Below the pieces are notes generated by a model. That model did not search any database and was not told the DNA's origin. It saw nothing but the letters and a program-made list of their open reading frames with translations. From Acetobacterium sp. (GTDB lineage: Bacteria > Bacillota > Clostridia > Eubacteriales > Eubacteriaceae): a stretch of DNA of 58,157 nt. The DNA is taken from contig NZ_JAUSPS010000006.1 of the NCBI RefSeq assembly GCF_030652775.1, forward strand, positions 1-58,157. The letters run 5' to 3'. The position numbers were made by a program, and so were the translations under genes. Within the stretch, counting starts at the first letter, position 1. Every line of letters starts with the position of its first letter. Below, one piece after another: positions 35,432-43,558 of this stretch.

Positions 35432-35460
35432 ATTTTATAAAAAACCTATCCCTATGTCAA
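35432..35460 (-). promoter_or_regulatory. sigma-A promoter of carD
   Basis: On the minus strand TTGACA (35455-35460) and TAAAAT (35432-35437) are 17 bases apart. The -35 box lies 22 bases beyond the tex stop codon. Confidence 0.65.
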
Positions 35461-35481
35461 TATTTATTTAATTATTCATCG

Positions 35482-37635
35482 TTATATAATCATGGTTAAA
35501 CTGATCCGTTTTCGTTTCAGGTCTACGGCAAGCACCTTAACGGTTACCACATCCCCCAGCGATACTGCCTCGGAAGGGTGTTTGATATAACGATCGGTGA
35601 TTTGAGAAATATGCACCAACCCATCCTGATGGACGCCAATATCCACAAAGGCGCCAAAATCGATGACGTTTCGGACGGTGCCGATCAATTCCATATCCAC
35701 TTCCAGATCGCTCATTGATAAGACGTCAGATCGCAAATGGGGCTTAGGGGCATTTTCCCGGGGATCCCGTCCCGGTTTTTTAAGTTCCTTGACAATATCA
35801 TAAAGGGTTGGGATTCCAATCTCCAGCTGAGCCGCCATTTCGGAATAGTTCATGTCGTTAAACAAGTCCTGCTGTTCCCGGATCCCCAGTTTTTCTTTCT
35901 TGATGCCTTTCAGTTTCAGAAGTTTTTCCACGCTTTTGTAGGCCTCCGGGTGAACCCCGGTATTATCAAGAATGTTATCCCCATCATCAATCCGTAAAAA
36001 ACCGGCGCATTGCTCATAGGCTTTGGCGCCCAGGCCTTTGACCTTCATCAGTTCTTTTCGGCTTTTTATCGGGCCGACGCTGTTACGATAATCCATAATA
36101 TTATTGGCAATGGTTTTGTTGACGCCGGCCACATATTTGAGTAATGCCACCGAAGCCCGGTTGACATTGACCCCGACGTTATTAACGGCATCCTCAACGG
36201 TTGCTTCCAACACCCGTTCCAGCTCCTTCTGATTAACGTCATGCTGATACTGACCGACCCCGATGTGTTTGGGATCAATTTTCACCAATTCGGACAGCGG
36301 ATCCTGAAGCCGGCCGCCAATCGAAATGGCGCCCCGGATCGATACATTAATGTCCGGGTATTCTTCAGTTCCCAGTTCCGAGGCTGAATAAACCGAAGCC
36401 CCGGCCTCATTCACCACGATGTATTGAACCGGCACCTTGGTTTTTTTAATCGTTTCGGCGACAAACTGTTCCGACTCCCGGGAGGCGGTGCCGTTGCCGA
36501 TGGCGATGATATCGACCTGATGGCGTTCAATCAGTTCGAGGAATTCTTTTTCCGCTTTCTCGGCCTGCCCCTTGCCAAAGGTTGGATAGATGGTGGTGTA
36601 ATCCAGGACTTTCCCGACCTTATCAAGAATGGCAATCTTGCACCCGGTCCGAAAGGCCGGATCAAAGCCCATCGTGACCTTTTCTTTAAAGGGCGGCTGC
36701 AGCAACAGTTTTCTCAAATTAAGAGCAAACATCTTGATCGCCCCTTCTTCGGCTCGCTCTTTTAAGGCGGTACGGATTTCCCGCTCAATGGCCGGCGCAA
36801 TCAGCCGGGTATAGCTGTCCCCAATTGATTTTAATAAATAGCTGGAGGGCTGAGCTTGCACCAGTTCTTTTTTTAAATAAGCTTCAATTTCTTCGCTGGG
36901 CGCCAATAGTTTAACCGACAGCGCTTTTTTCTTTTCGCCCCGGTTCAGCGCTAAAATTCGATGATCTTTGATGGCTTTAATGGCTTCGGTGTGATCGAAG
37001 TACATTTCCAGTTCTGGATTTTCTGCTTCTTTGCCTTTGACCACGGTAGCTTTAATCTGACCCTTATCATAGCTGCACTTCCGGATCACGCCCCGGTAGG
37101 TACCGTTATCCGAAATGATTTCGGCAATAATATCCATCGCCAGTTGCAGCGCTTCTTCGGCGCTGTTGATTTCTTTTTCGGCGTCAATATAGATACGTGC
37201 CGCTTCATCCAACTCGGTTTCAGTCATTTTTTGCGCTAAAATTTGCAGCGCCAATGGTTCCAGCCCTTTTTCTCGGGCTACTGATGCCCGGGTTTTCTTT
37301 TTCTGTTTATAGGGCAGATAGAGGTCTTCCACTTCCTGAAGGGTTTGGCTTTTTAAAATGACGCTTTTAAGTTCCGGGGTCAGTTTACCCTGTTCCTCAA
37401 TGCTGCTGGTTACCTCTTCTTTTCTTTTTTCCAATTTTCTTAAATATGTTAAACGCACATCCAGATCCCGTAAAAGGGCATCACTTAAATTCCCGGTGAC
37501 CTCTTTTCGGTAACGGGCGATAAAGGGGATGGTATTCCCGCCATCGATTAAATTGATGGTATCTTCGACCTGTTGAGAGCGTATTGAAAATTCTTTAGCG
37601 AGTTGATTGATTATCTGTTCCACAAAATTCTCCAT
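35482..37635 (-). CDS. tex: Tex family RNA-binding transcription accessory protein
   Basis: A 717-residue Tex protein. The N-terminal helical domain contains GNTIPFIARYRKEVTGNLSD. A YqgF/RNase H-like domain (about 325-450) holds GFDPAFRTGCKIAILDKVGKV. HhH motifs near 500-560 include IANNIMDYRNSVGPIKSRKEL. The C-terminal S1 domain (about 645-717) contains LIGTVRNVIDFGAFVDIGVH and ends RISLTMII. The S1 domain binds single-stranded RNA, and the family influences transcription and toxin expression in pathogens. It is transcribed alone; length is normal. Confidence 0.94.
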   Translation of the reverse strand: MENFVEQIINQLAKEFSIRSQQVEDTINLIDGGNTIPFIARYRKEVTGNLSDALLRDLDVRLTYLRKLEKRKEEVTSSIEEQGKLTPELKSVILKSQTLQEVEDLYLPYKQKKKTRASVAREKGLEPLALQILAQKMTETELDEAARIYIDAEKEINSAEEALQLAMDIIAEIISDNGTYRGVIRKCSYDKGQIKATVVKGKEAENPELEMYFDHTEAIKAIKDHRILALNRGEKKKALSVKLLAPSEEIEAYLKKELVQAQPSSYLLKSIGDSYTRLIAPAIEREIRTALKERAEEGAIKMFALNLRKLLLQPPFKEKVTMGFDPAFRTGCKIAILDKVGKVLDYTTIYPTFGKGQAEKAEKEFLELIERHQVDIIAIGNGTASRESEQFVAETIKKTKVPVQYIVVNEAGASVYSASELGTEEYPDINVSIRGAISIGGRLQDPLSELVKIDPKHIGVGQYQHDVNQKELERVLEATVEDAVNNVGVNVNRASVALLKYVAGVNKTIANNIMDYRNSVGPIKSRKELMKVKGLGAKAYEQCAGFLRIDDGDNILDNTGVHPEAYKSVEKLLKLKGIKKEKLGIREQQDLFNDMNYSEMAAQLEIGIPTLYDIVKELKKPGRDPRENAPKPHLRSDVLSMSDLEVDMELIGTVRNVIDFGAFVDIGVHQDGLVHISQITDRYIKHPSEAVSLGDVVTVKVLAVDLKRKRISLTMII

Positions 37636-37681
37636 TTCTTACTTTTTAAATTAAACGTTGGGGTTTTAATTTCCAAAGATT

Positions 37682-37710
37682 AGTTTAACATTTTTTTGAT
37701 ATAATCACAA
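37682..37710 (-). promoter_or_regulatory. Possible sigma-A promoter of tex
   Basis: On the minus strand TTGTGA (37705-37710) and TAAACT (37682-37687) are 17 bases apart, about 50 bases before the start codon. Confidence 0.45.
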
Positions 37711-37758
37711 ACCTTCCTTGAAAACCGCTATTATGCTTAAGGCTGATAGCTTGAATAA

Positions 37759-37787
37759 TTGTAATACGACGCGGTTCGTGGTAGAAT
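37759..37787 (+). promoter_or_regulatory. sigma-A promoter of the degV-like gene
   Basis: TTGTAA (37759-37764) and TAGAAT (37782-37787) are 17 bases apart, 33 bases before the start codon. Confidence 0.65.
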
Positions 37788-37820
37788 ATTTTGTACTAAA
37801 CGAAAAGGAGCAACACTTTA

Positions 37821-38708
37821 ATGGCTATAAAATTTATTGTGGATTCCATGTGTGATACCAACAGTGACATCTTAAATCGCTATGATTTTGATATATTACC
37901 CTTTCCCGTAACCCTTGATAATAAAACCTACTTTGATGGCATCAACATCACCCCCGAAATGGTGGTCGATTTTGTCAATAATAACAGTAAACTCTTTCCC
38001 AAAACGGCTCAGATCCAACCCCTGGACATTACCAATACGATTGAAAAACACCTTAAGAATGGTGATGATGTCATCTACCTGGTGCTTTCCTCAAAACTTT
38101 CCGGCACCTACCAGACCGCCCGACTGCTGGCCCGGGATTTGCTGGAAAAATATCCAGAGCGGAAAGTCACGATTGTGGACTCCCTTTCGGCCACCACCGG
38201 TTCGGCACTGATCCTTTATCAGGGGCTGAAGCTGAATAAACTCAACCGTCCCTATGAGGAAATTGTTGAAACGATGACCTTTCTGGCTCATCACGCCCAG
38301 ATCTTTTTTCTGGTCGGCGATATCAAATGGCTGGCTCAGGGCGGCCGGATCAGTCGTAATGCCGCGATGCTTGGCGATATGCTGAAAATCGTCCCGATTC
38401 TGCACTTTAAAGACGGTGAAATCCTGGTTTATGAAAAAATCCGCGGTCAGAAAAAAGCCTTAAAGACGCTGTTCGCGATTATTGATGAAAAAATGGTTAA
38501 TAAAGAACAAATCCTCGGGATGATCCAAAGCACCGCCCCGGATCTCCAGGAAAAAGCCAGAAAATATTTCGAAAAAGAACTGGGAATTAAAAACTTTTTA
38601 CTGCCTGAAAAAGCCGGTTCCACCCTGACCGTTCATATTGGCACCAATTGTCTGGGGATCATGTTTTTTGATCAGCTGCCGGATAATTACGTTAATGTTA
38701 CCCCCTGA
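37821..38708 (+). CDS. DegV family fatty-acid-binding protein
   Basis: A 295-residue protein of the DegV (FakB-like) family. These proteins bind a fatty acid and present it to the FakA kinase for incorporation into phospholipid. Family motifs are IVDSMCDTNSDIL near the start, LPFPVTLDNKTYFDG, the segment VLSSKLSGTYQTARL that contacts the carboxylate, VTIVDSLSATTGSALI, WLAQGGRISR and the C-terminal HIGTNCLGIMFF. The ATG follows AAAGGAGCAACACTTTA. No fakA is seen in the window. It is transcribed alone between tex and the AIM24-family gene. Confidence 0.92.
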   Translation: MAIKFIVDSMCDTNSDILNRYDFDILPFPVTLDNKTYFDGINITPEMVVDFVNNNSKLFPKTAQIQPLDITNTIEKHLKNGDDVIYLVLSSKLSGTYQTARLLARDLLEKYPERKVTIVDSLSATTGSALILYQGLKLNKLNRPYEEIVETMTFLAHHAQIFFLVGDIKWLAQGGRISRNAAMLGDMLKIVPILHFKDGEILVYEKIRGQKKALKTLFAIIDEKMVNKEQILGMIQSTAPDLQEKARKYFEKELGIKNFLLPEKAGSTLTVHIGTNCLGIMFFDQLPDNYVNVTP

Positions 38709-38736
38709 AGTCCTGTTTTTTAATTTATAAAATAGC

Positions 38737-38780
38737 TAAAGCGCCTGACCGAATCTATCAATGATCGGCACGGCGCTTTA
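38737..38780 (+). terminator. Terminator between the converging degV and AIM24-family genes
   Basis: A perfect 9-bp outer stem (38737-38745 with 38772-38780) carries an additional inner TGACCGA/TCGGCA pairing and is followed by TTATGTTAAT. Confidence 0.65.
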
Positions 38781-38802
38781 TTATGTTAATTGAATATTCG
38801 CG

Positions 38803-39483
38803 CTAACCTCTTGGCGGTAAGCTTGAGGCTACCAGCTGAACCAGTCGGCTCAGCGGCATGGTTTGCAACCAGACCTTGCCTGGTCCTTTTAAGGTGGCCA
38901 GGAATAATCCTTCGCCACTTAAAAAGATATTTTTCATACCCTTGACAGCCTGAATGTCAAAGTTCACTGACTCTTCAAACATGCCGATATGTCCCTGATC
39001 GATTTTAATCACTTCTCCAGGCGCCAGATCGTATTCGATCATCGCTCCATCCATCTCCACAAAGGCCGTTCCCGGCCCTGAAATTTTTTGCAGAATAAAA
39101 CCTTCACCACCAAAAAAGCCGACGCCGATATTCTTTTTAAAATACAGATCCACATCCAGGGTCGATTCCCCGGCCAGAAAGCTGCTTTTTTGACAGATAA
39201 TCGACTGCCCTTTTTGTAAGGTCAAGGCTTTTATTTCGCCCGGATAGCTGGAACAAAAAGAAATTTGACTGTTGGTTTTTTCAGCGGTATAAGTAGTCAT
39301 GAACAGCGAATCCCCGGCCAGGGTTCGTCGTAACCCTTTCATCAGACCACCTTTGGTGTTGGTTTCCATGCGGATGTTTTCGGTCATCCAGGACATCCCC
39401 CCGGACTCGGTAAACATCGATTCACCGCTGTTTAAAGTCACCGTTACCACCGGGAGATTGCCTCCCTTGATTTCAAAATTCAT
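38803..39483 (-). CDS. AIM24 / TIGR00266 family protein
   Basis: A 226-residue protein of the AIM24 (DUF124) family, a jelly-roll-like all-beta fold of unknown function. Typical features are the FEIKGGNLPVVTVTLNSGESMFTESGGMSWM start, GGLMKGLRRTLAGDSLFMTTY, GIGxFGGEG-like GVGFFGGEGFILQKISGPG and the C-terminal GLFLATLKGPGKVWLQTMPL. The last few residues are SSLPPRG. The open frame runs 10 codons further upstream, but the ATG at 39483 is right after GAGGAGGAGAAA and is preferred. It is preceded by the aconitase terminator. Confidence 0.88.
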   Translation of the reverse strand: MNFEIKGGNLPVVTVTLNSGESMFTESGGMSWMTENIRMETNTKGGLMKGLRRTLAGDSLFMTTYTAEKTNSQISFCSSYPGEIKALTLQKGQSIICQKSSFLAGESTLDVDLYFKKNIGVGFFGGEGFILQKISGPGTAFVEMDGAMIEYDLAPGEVIKIDQGHIGMFEESVNFDIQAVKGMKNIFLSGEGLFLATLKGPGKVWLQTMPLSRLVQLVASSLPPRG

Positions 39484-39513
39484 TTTCTCCTCCTCATTTG
39501 TGTTAAGATACAA

Positions 39514-39555
39514 AAATCGCCAATTAGTGGATATTTACCCCGAAATTGGCGATTT
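39514..39555 (-). terminator. Terminator of the aconitase gene
   Basis: A perfect 12-bp stem (39514-39525 with 39544-39555) is followed on the minus strand by TTTTTG, 28 bases after the aconitase stop. Confidence 0.75.
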
Positions 39556-39582
39556 ATTTTATTGTATTTGATTATTTTTAGA

Positions 39583-41505
39583 TTATTTTTTTAATTTGAT
39601 CAGGTTGATTAGTCCGCCGGCCAGCAGCATTTCTTTTTGCCGTTCGGAAACTTCCAGCAGCATCACATAGGTTAAGCCTTTGGTTTTATTGATCAGCTTG
39701 GCCTGGCCTGATTTAACGGCATCAAGAGCATTTTCGATGATCAGTTCATCGTTCAGTTCTATGGTGTCATAGTCGGCTTCGTTTTTGAATACCAGGGGCA
39801 GAATCCCATTATTAATCAGGTTGTTTTTATGGATCCGGGCAAAGGATTTAACCGCCACCCCTTTAATACCCAGGTAAACCGGTGCCAGTGCTGCATGCTC
39901 CCGGCTGGAACCCTGACCGTAGTTGGAGCCGCCGACAATAAAGCCCCCGCCATTATCCAGAGCCCGTTGTGGGAATTCGGCATCACAAGGCGCCAGGCAG
40001 TAGTTTGACAAATAAGGAATATTAGAACGGTAGGGTAGTAATTTGGCGTTGGAAGGCATAATATGATCGGTGGTAATATTATCTTCCACGACAATCAGCG
40101 CTTTACCAGCAACGGTATTTTTAAGTGGTTTGGTCGCTGGGAAGGGTTTGATGTTTGGTCCTTTGATGACTTCCACTGCGGTGCCTTCCGGGGCTGGTGC
40201 CATGACCATGGTATCATTGAGTAAGAAGTTTTCGGGCATCACAATTTCCGGTAGCTCAATCTTGCCTAAAGGATTGGTGAGTACCCCTTCCAAGGCAGAT
40301 ATCGCAGCCGCTTCGGGGCTTAACAGGTACACGTCAGCGGACGGGGTACCGGAACGACCAAAAAAGTTTCGGTTGAAGGTTCGCAGTGACACCGCATCGG
40401 TGGAAGGCGCCTGACCCATCCCAATACAGGGGCCGCAGCCACATTCCAAAACGCGGGCACCGGCATTTAGCAAATCGGCCAAGGCACCGTTTTCGGCCAG
40501 CATCGTTAAAACCTGTTTTGAACCCGGGGCAATCACCAGAGAGACATTTTCCGCCACGGTTTTTCCCTTGACGATGGCCGCCACCTTCATCAGATCCAAC
40601 CAGGATGAATTGGTACAGCTGCCGATCGCTACCTGATTGACCACCAAACCTTCGATTTCTGATATTTTCACAACCTTATCCGGGCTGTGGGGACAAGCAG
40701 TTAATGGTTCTAAAATATCCATATCGACCTTGACCACTTCATCATAGACAGCGTCAGCATCGGCAGATAATTCAAGGTAATCCGACCCGCGACCCTGGGC
40801 TTCCAAAAATACCTTAGTCATTTCATCAGATGGGAAAACCGAGGTGGTTGCACCAAGCTCGGCACCCATGTTGGTAATGGTGGCGCGTTCCGGAACAGTC
40901 AGCGTTTTAACACCTTCACCAGTGTATTCAAAGACCTTATTGACGCCACCTTTGACGGTACATTGACGCAACACTTCCAGAATGACATCCTTAGAGGATA
41001 CCCCGGTGCGCAGCTTACCGGTTAATTCGACCTTAACGACTTTAGGCATGGTGATATAATAAGGGTCGCCAGCCATGGCCACCGCCACGTCCAGACCGCC
41101 CGCACCAATGGCCAGCATACCGATGCCGCCACCAGTAGGGGTATGGCTGTCAGATCCCAAAAGGGTATCACCCGGCACGCCAAAACGCTCAATCTGAACC
41201 TGATGGCAAATGCCATTGCCCGGTTTTGAATAAAAAACGCCGTGTTTTTTGGCCACACTTTGGATATAGCGATGATCGTCCATGTTTTCCGGACCTTCCT
41301 GAAGCATGTTGTGATCAATATAGGCCAGGGATTTTTTTGTTTTCACCCGTGGTACCTCCATTGCTTCAAACTGCAAATAGGCCATCGTTCCGGTGGAATC
41401 TTGGGTCAAGGTCTGATCGATCCGAATCCCGATTTCTTCGCCTTTGATCATTTCTCCCACTACAAGGTGTGCCGCAATAATCTTCTCTGTTAATGTTTTT
41501 CCCAT
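39583..41505 (-). CDS. Aconitate hydratase
   Basis: A 640-residue [4Fe-4S] aconitase interconverting citrate and isocitrate. The first cluster cysteine is in AIGSCTNSSW and the other two in ECGCGPCIGMGQAPS. The substrate serine/arginine region is in GRSGTPSADVYLLSPEAAAIS, and the C-terminal swivel domain contains YGQGSSREHAALAP. The short length fits the compact aconitase common in Clostridia and archaea, distinct from the roughly 900-residue AcnA. No citrate synthase or isocitrate dehydrogenase is adjacent, so it appears to be expressed alone, probably for glutamate biosynthesis. Confidence 0.93.
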   Translation of the reverse strand: MGKTLTEKIIAAHLVVGEMIKGEEIGIRIDQTLTQDSTGTMAYLQFEAMEVPRVKTKKSLAYIDHNMLQEGPENMDDHRYIQSVAKKHGVFYSKPGNGICHQVQIERFGVPGDTLLGSDSHTPTGGGIGMLAIGAGGLDVAVAMAGDPYYITMPKVVKVELTGKLRTGVSSKDVILEVLRQCTVKGGVNKVFEYTGEGVKTLTVPERATITNMGAELGATTSVFPSDEMTKVFLEAQGRGSDYLELSADADAVYDEVVKVDMDILEPLTACPHSPDKVVKISEIEGLVVNQVAIGSCTNSSWLDLMKVAAIVKGKTVAENVSLVIAPGSKQVLTMLAENGALADLLNAGARVLECGCGPCIGMGQAPSTDAVSLRTFNRNFFGRSGTPSADVYLLSPEAAAISALEGVLTNPLGKIELPEIVMPENFLLNDTMVMAPAPEGTAVEVIKGPNIKPFPATKPLKNTVAGKALIVVEDNITTDHIMPSNAKLLPYRSNIPYLSNYCLAPCDAEFPQRALDNGGGFIVGGSNYGQGSSREHAALAPVYLGIKGVAVKSFARIHKNNLINNGILPLVFKNEADYDTIELNDELIIENALDAVKSGQAKLINKTKGLTYVMLLEVSERQKEMLLAGGLINLIKLKK

Positions 41506-41589
41506 TTAATTTACTATTTCCTTTCCAAACTGCTATTTTCCTAATTTTCTCGGTGTGATTTGGTTATACTTATAAATCCTGATTTTATT

Positions 41590-41618
41590 ATTATACCATC
41601 TTTTTTTCTAACTTTCCA
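41590..41618 (-). promoter_or_regulatory. Promoter of the aconitase gene
   Basis: On the minus strand TATAAT (41590-41595) lies 17 bases from a weak -35 TGGAAA (41613-41618). It is about 85 bases before the start codon. Confidence 0.5.
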
Positions 41619-41661
41619 TTTTTTTACTTTACTGGTACCTCTTCAATTTAAATCGAAACTA

Positions 41662-41670
41662 TGTTATACT
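41662..41670 (+). promoter_or_regulatory. Extended -10 promoter of the YihY/BrkB pair
   Basis: TGTTATACT gives an extended -10 (TG plus TATACT, 41665-41670). A weak TTCAAT stands 17 bases upstream. Confidence 0.45.
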
Positions 41671-41715
41671 GAGGCTCAATCAAATCAATTATCATAAGTG
41701 GATGTGGAGGAGATC

Positions 41716-42567
41716 ATGACTTTTATTAAATGCTTCAGCCGCTTTTTATATGTCCATGGAAGAAAAAACAACATCATCAATCTTTCCGCTCAGATGTCCT
41801 ACCGGGCATTGTCCGCTTTTATTCCTATTTTGATGTTGCTTTATAATTTTATTAACTGGTTTTCGGCTGGGGTAAATGCAACCCTGGTTTTTGTACTTTC
41901 AAAAATACTGCCCCAATCGATTATGGATTACGTTGATCTCGCCATGGAAAACGCCACTACTATTTCTTTTTCATTGGGAACCAATCTGATTCTTGGTTTT
42001 TTTATTTTGTATGTCTCCGTTTCCGCTATGCATTCGCTGATCACTTCTTTAAACCGCATCTTCGGACAAAAAGAAACCCGGGGAATTGTCGTTCTTTGGA
42101 TTCAATCCATTCTTTATCTGTTCTTATTTCTTTTGATTATCTTTTTTACGGTTTTTTTCTATCTGTTCGGAGAGAAACTACTCGCCTTTATTTTTAGCGC
42201 CTTAAATTTATCTGAGTTTTTTGCTGTTTTTATCATCCTTTTTACACTGCTTTATATAATTATTGTGCCCACCCTTATTTTTACCCTGATCTATATGTAC
42301 GCCCCAAAAACCCATCTTTGTTTTTTTGAAGCCCTGCCTGGTGGGGCGTTTGTCAGCATCTGCTGGTTTACGATCCTTTTTCTATATGCGCTGTTTGCCA
42401 ACGCAGCCCTGGATTTCAATACCTTTTTCTTTAATCTGCAAGGGCCCTTTTCGCTTTTTTTCGTGGTCTATCTGATCTGTTTTACCCTCACCCTGGGAGG
42501 CGTTGTTAATCTGTATGGAGCTGAGCAATCGTTATTGAAAAAGGAATCCCAGGAGGCTGGAAGATGA
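41716..42567 (+). CDS. YihY/BrkB family integral membrane protein (copy 1)
   Basis: A 283-residue polytopic membrane protein of the YihY/BrkB (formerly RNase BN) family, function unknown. Six or so hydrophobic segments are visible, with the family motifs NIINLSAQMSYRALSAFIPILM near the start, TSLNRIFGQKETRG in the middle, and PGGAFVSICWFTILFLYALF plus GPFSLFFVVYLICFTLTLGG late. The ATG at 41716 is 5 bases after GGAGG; an upstream in-frame GTG at 41698 lacks a site. The stop overlaps the next gene (ATGA), a paralog, so the two are coexpressed and may form a heteromer. Confidence 0.85.
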   Translation: MTFIKCFSRFLYVHGRKNNIINLSAQMSYRALSAFIPILMLLYNFINWFSAGVNATLVFVLSKILPQSIMDYVDLAMENATTISFSLGTNLILGFFILYVSVSAMHSLITSLNRIFGQKETRGIVVLWIQSILYLFLFLLIIFFTVFFYLFGEKLLAFIFSALNLSEFFAVFIILFTLLYIIIVPTLIFTLIYMYAPKTHLCFFEALPGGAFVSICWFTILFLYALFANAALDFNTFFFNLQGPFSLFFVVYLICFTLTLGGVVNLYGAEQSLLKKESQEAGR

Positions 42568-43415
42568 TTGAACGAATGATGAATTTGAAAATAGTCAAGC
42601 TGCTCTTCTTTTTGATGGAAGATTTTGAAGAGACCGACTTTTCAGGAATCTGTACCCAGATGTCTTTTTATCTGCTGCTGGCTTTTTTCCCGTTGCTGCT
42701 CTTTCTGATTTCATTTATCGGGAATTTTATCAAACCCTTTGAGACTTATCTCTACGACATTTTAAAAACCTTTTTACCTAATCTTTCCTATGAATATGTG
42801 ACTGACTTATTGGACAGCATGATCAGTCAGGTTTCCGGTTCCAATTACGGTCTGATTCTGGTCGCCTTTTTCTTTTCATCCCTGGCCACTAGAGCCATTA
42901 TGATTGGTATCAACCAAACCTATGGTCGCAAAGAAACCCGAACCCTGAGAGAAATCTGGCTTTATTCTTTTCTGTTTACGATCCTGTTCGCCCTGGCCAT
43001 TTTATTAATTGTCGTTGCTTATATTTTCAGTGCTGATGTAGGTGCTGTTATTTTTCAGAAAATCGGGCTATATACATATTATTATCCCATCCTGAGTTTT
43101 TTTGCGGTTGCTTTTTCATGGATCGTTTCAACTTTTATTTTTAATATGATCTACGTGATGGCTCCGGCTCAGCCATTAAAATTTAAAAGTGGTCTTCCTG
43201 GTGCTCTATTTGCGACCCTGGGACTTAATATTGCTTTTCGCATTTTTACCTTGTTTATCAATCATTCCACTAAATACAGCACCCTCTACGGCAGCCTTGG
43301 GGGACTTTTTGCCCTGATGGTGGCAATATACTTTATTTGTGTGATTTTAAATCTGGGTGGAAAGATCAATCTCTATTGGTCTTTATATCAGGACAAAGAA
43401 TTCTCATTTAAGTGA
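42564..43415 (+). CDS. YihY/BrkB family integral membrane protein (copy 2)
   Basis: A 283-residue paralog of the preceding protein with the same layout: a short N-terminal amphipathic region (FLMEDFEETDFSGICTQM), then about six transmembrane segments. The motif NQTYGRKETRT corresponds to NRIFGQKETRG of copy 1, and the ends are similar (LYGSLGGLFALMVAIYFIC). The start codon overlaps the upstream stop by 4 bases. After it a new transcription unit, the glycogen genes, begins. Function is unknown; envelope or transport roles have been suggested for the family. Confidence 0.85.
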   Translation: MIERMMNLKIVKLLFFLMEDFEETDFSGICTQMSFYLLLAFFPLLLFLISFIGNFIKPFETYLYDILKTFLPNLSYEYVTDLLDSMISQVSGSNYGLILVAFFFSSLATRAIMIGINQTYGRKETRTLREIWLYSFLFTILFALAILLIVVAYIFSADVGAVIFQKIGLYTYYYPILSFFAVAFSWIVSTFIFNMIYVMAPAQPLKFKSGLPGALFATLGLNIAFRIFTLFINHSTKYSTLYGSLGGLFALMVAIYFICVILNLGGKINLYWSLYQDKEFSFK

Positions 43416-43494
43416 TAGGCTTTACACTTTGACGGGAATTGTTAAAAAGATTTTACTTTGTTTAAAAAGATGCACTATCAATATTAGGGGATTG

Positions 43495-43503
43495 TGATAA
43501 AAT
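43495..43503 (+). promoter_or_regulatory. Possible extended -10 promoter of the glycogen operon
   Basis: TGATAAAAT (TG at 43495-43496, TAAAAT at 43498-43503) resembles an extended -10, 56 bases before the glgB ATG. No good -35 box is present. AAAGGA lies an unusually long 13 bases before the ATG, with the 8-bp palindrome ACACGTGT in between. Confidence 0.35.
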
Positions 43504-43558
43504 GTTAGATGCATAAGCACTAGATTCCAACCAAAATTGAAAGGACACGTGTACAATC

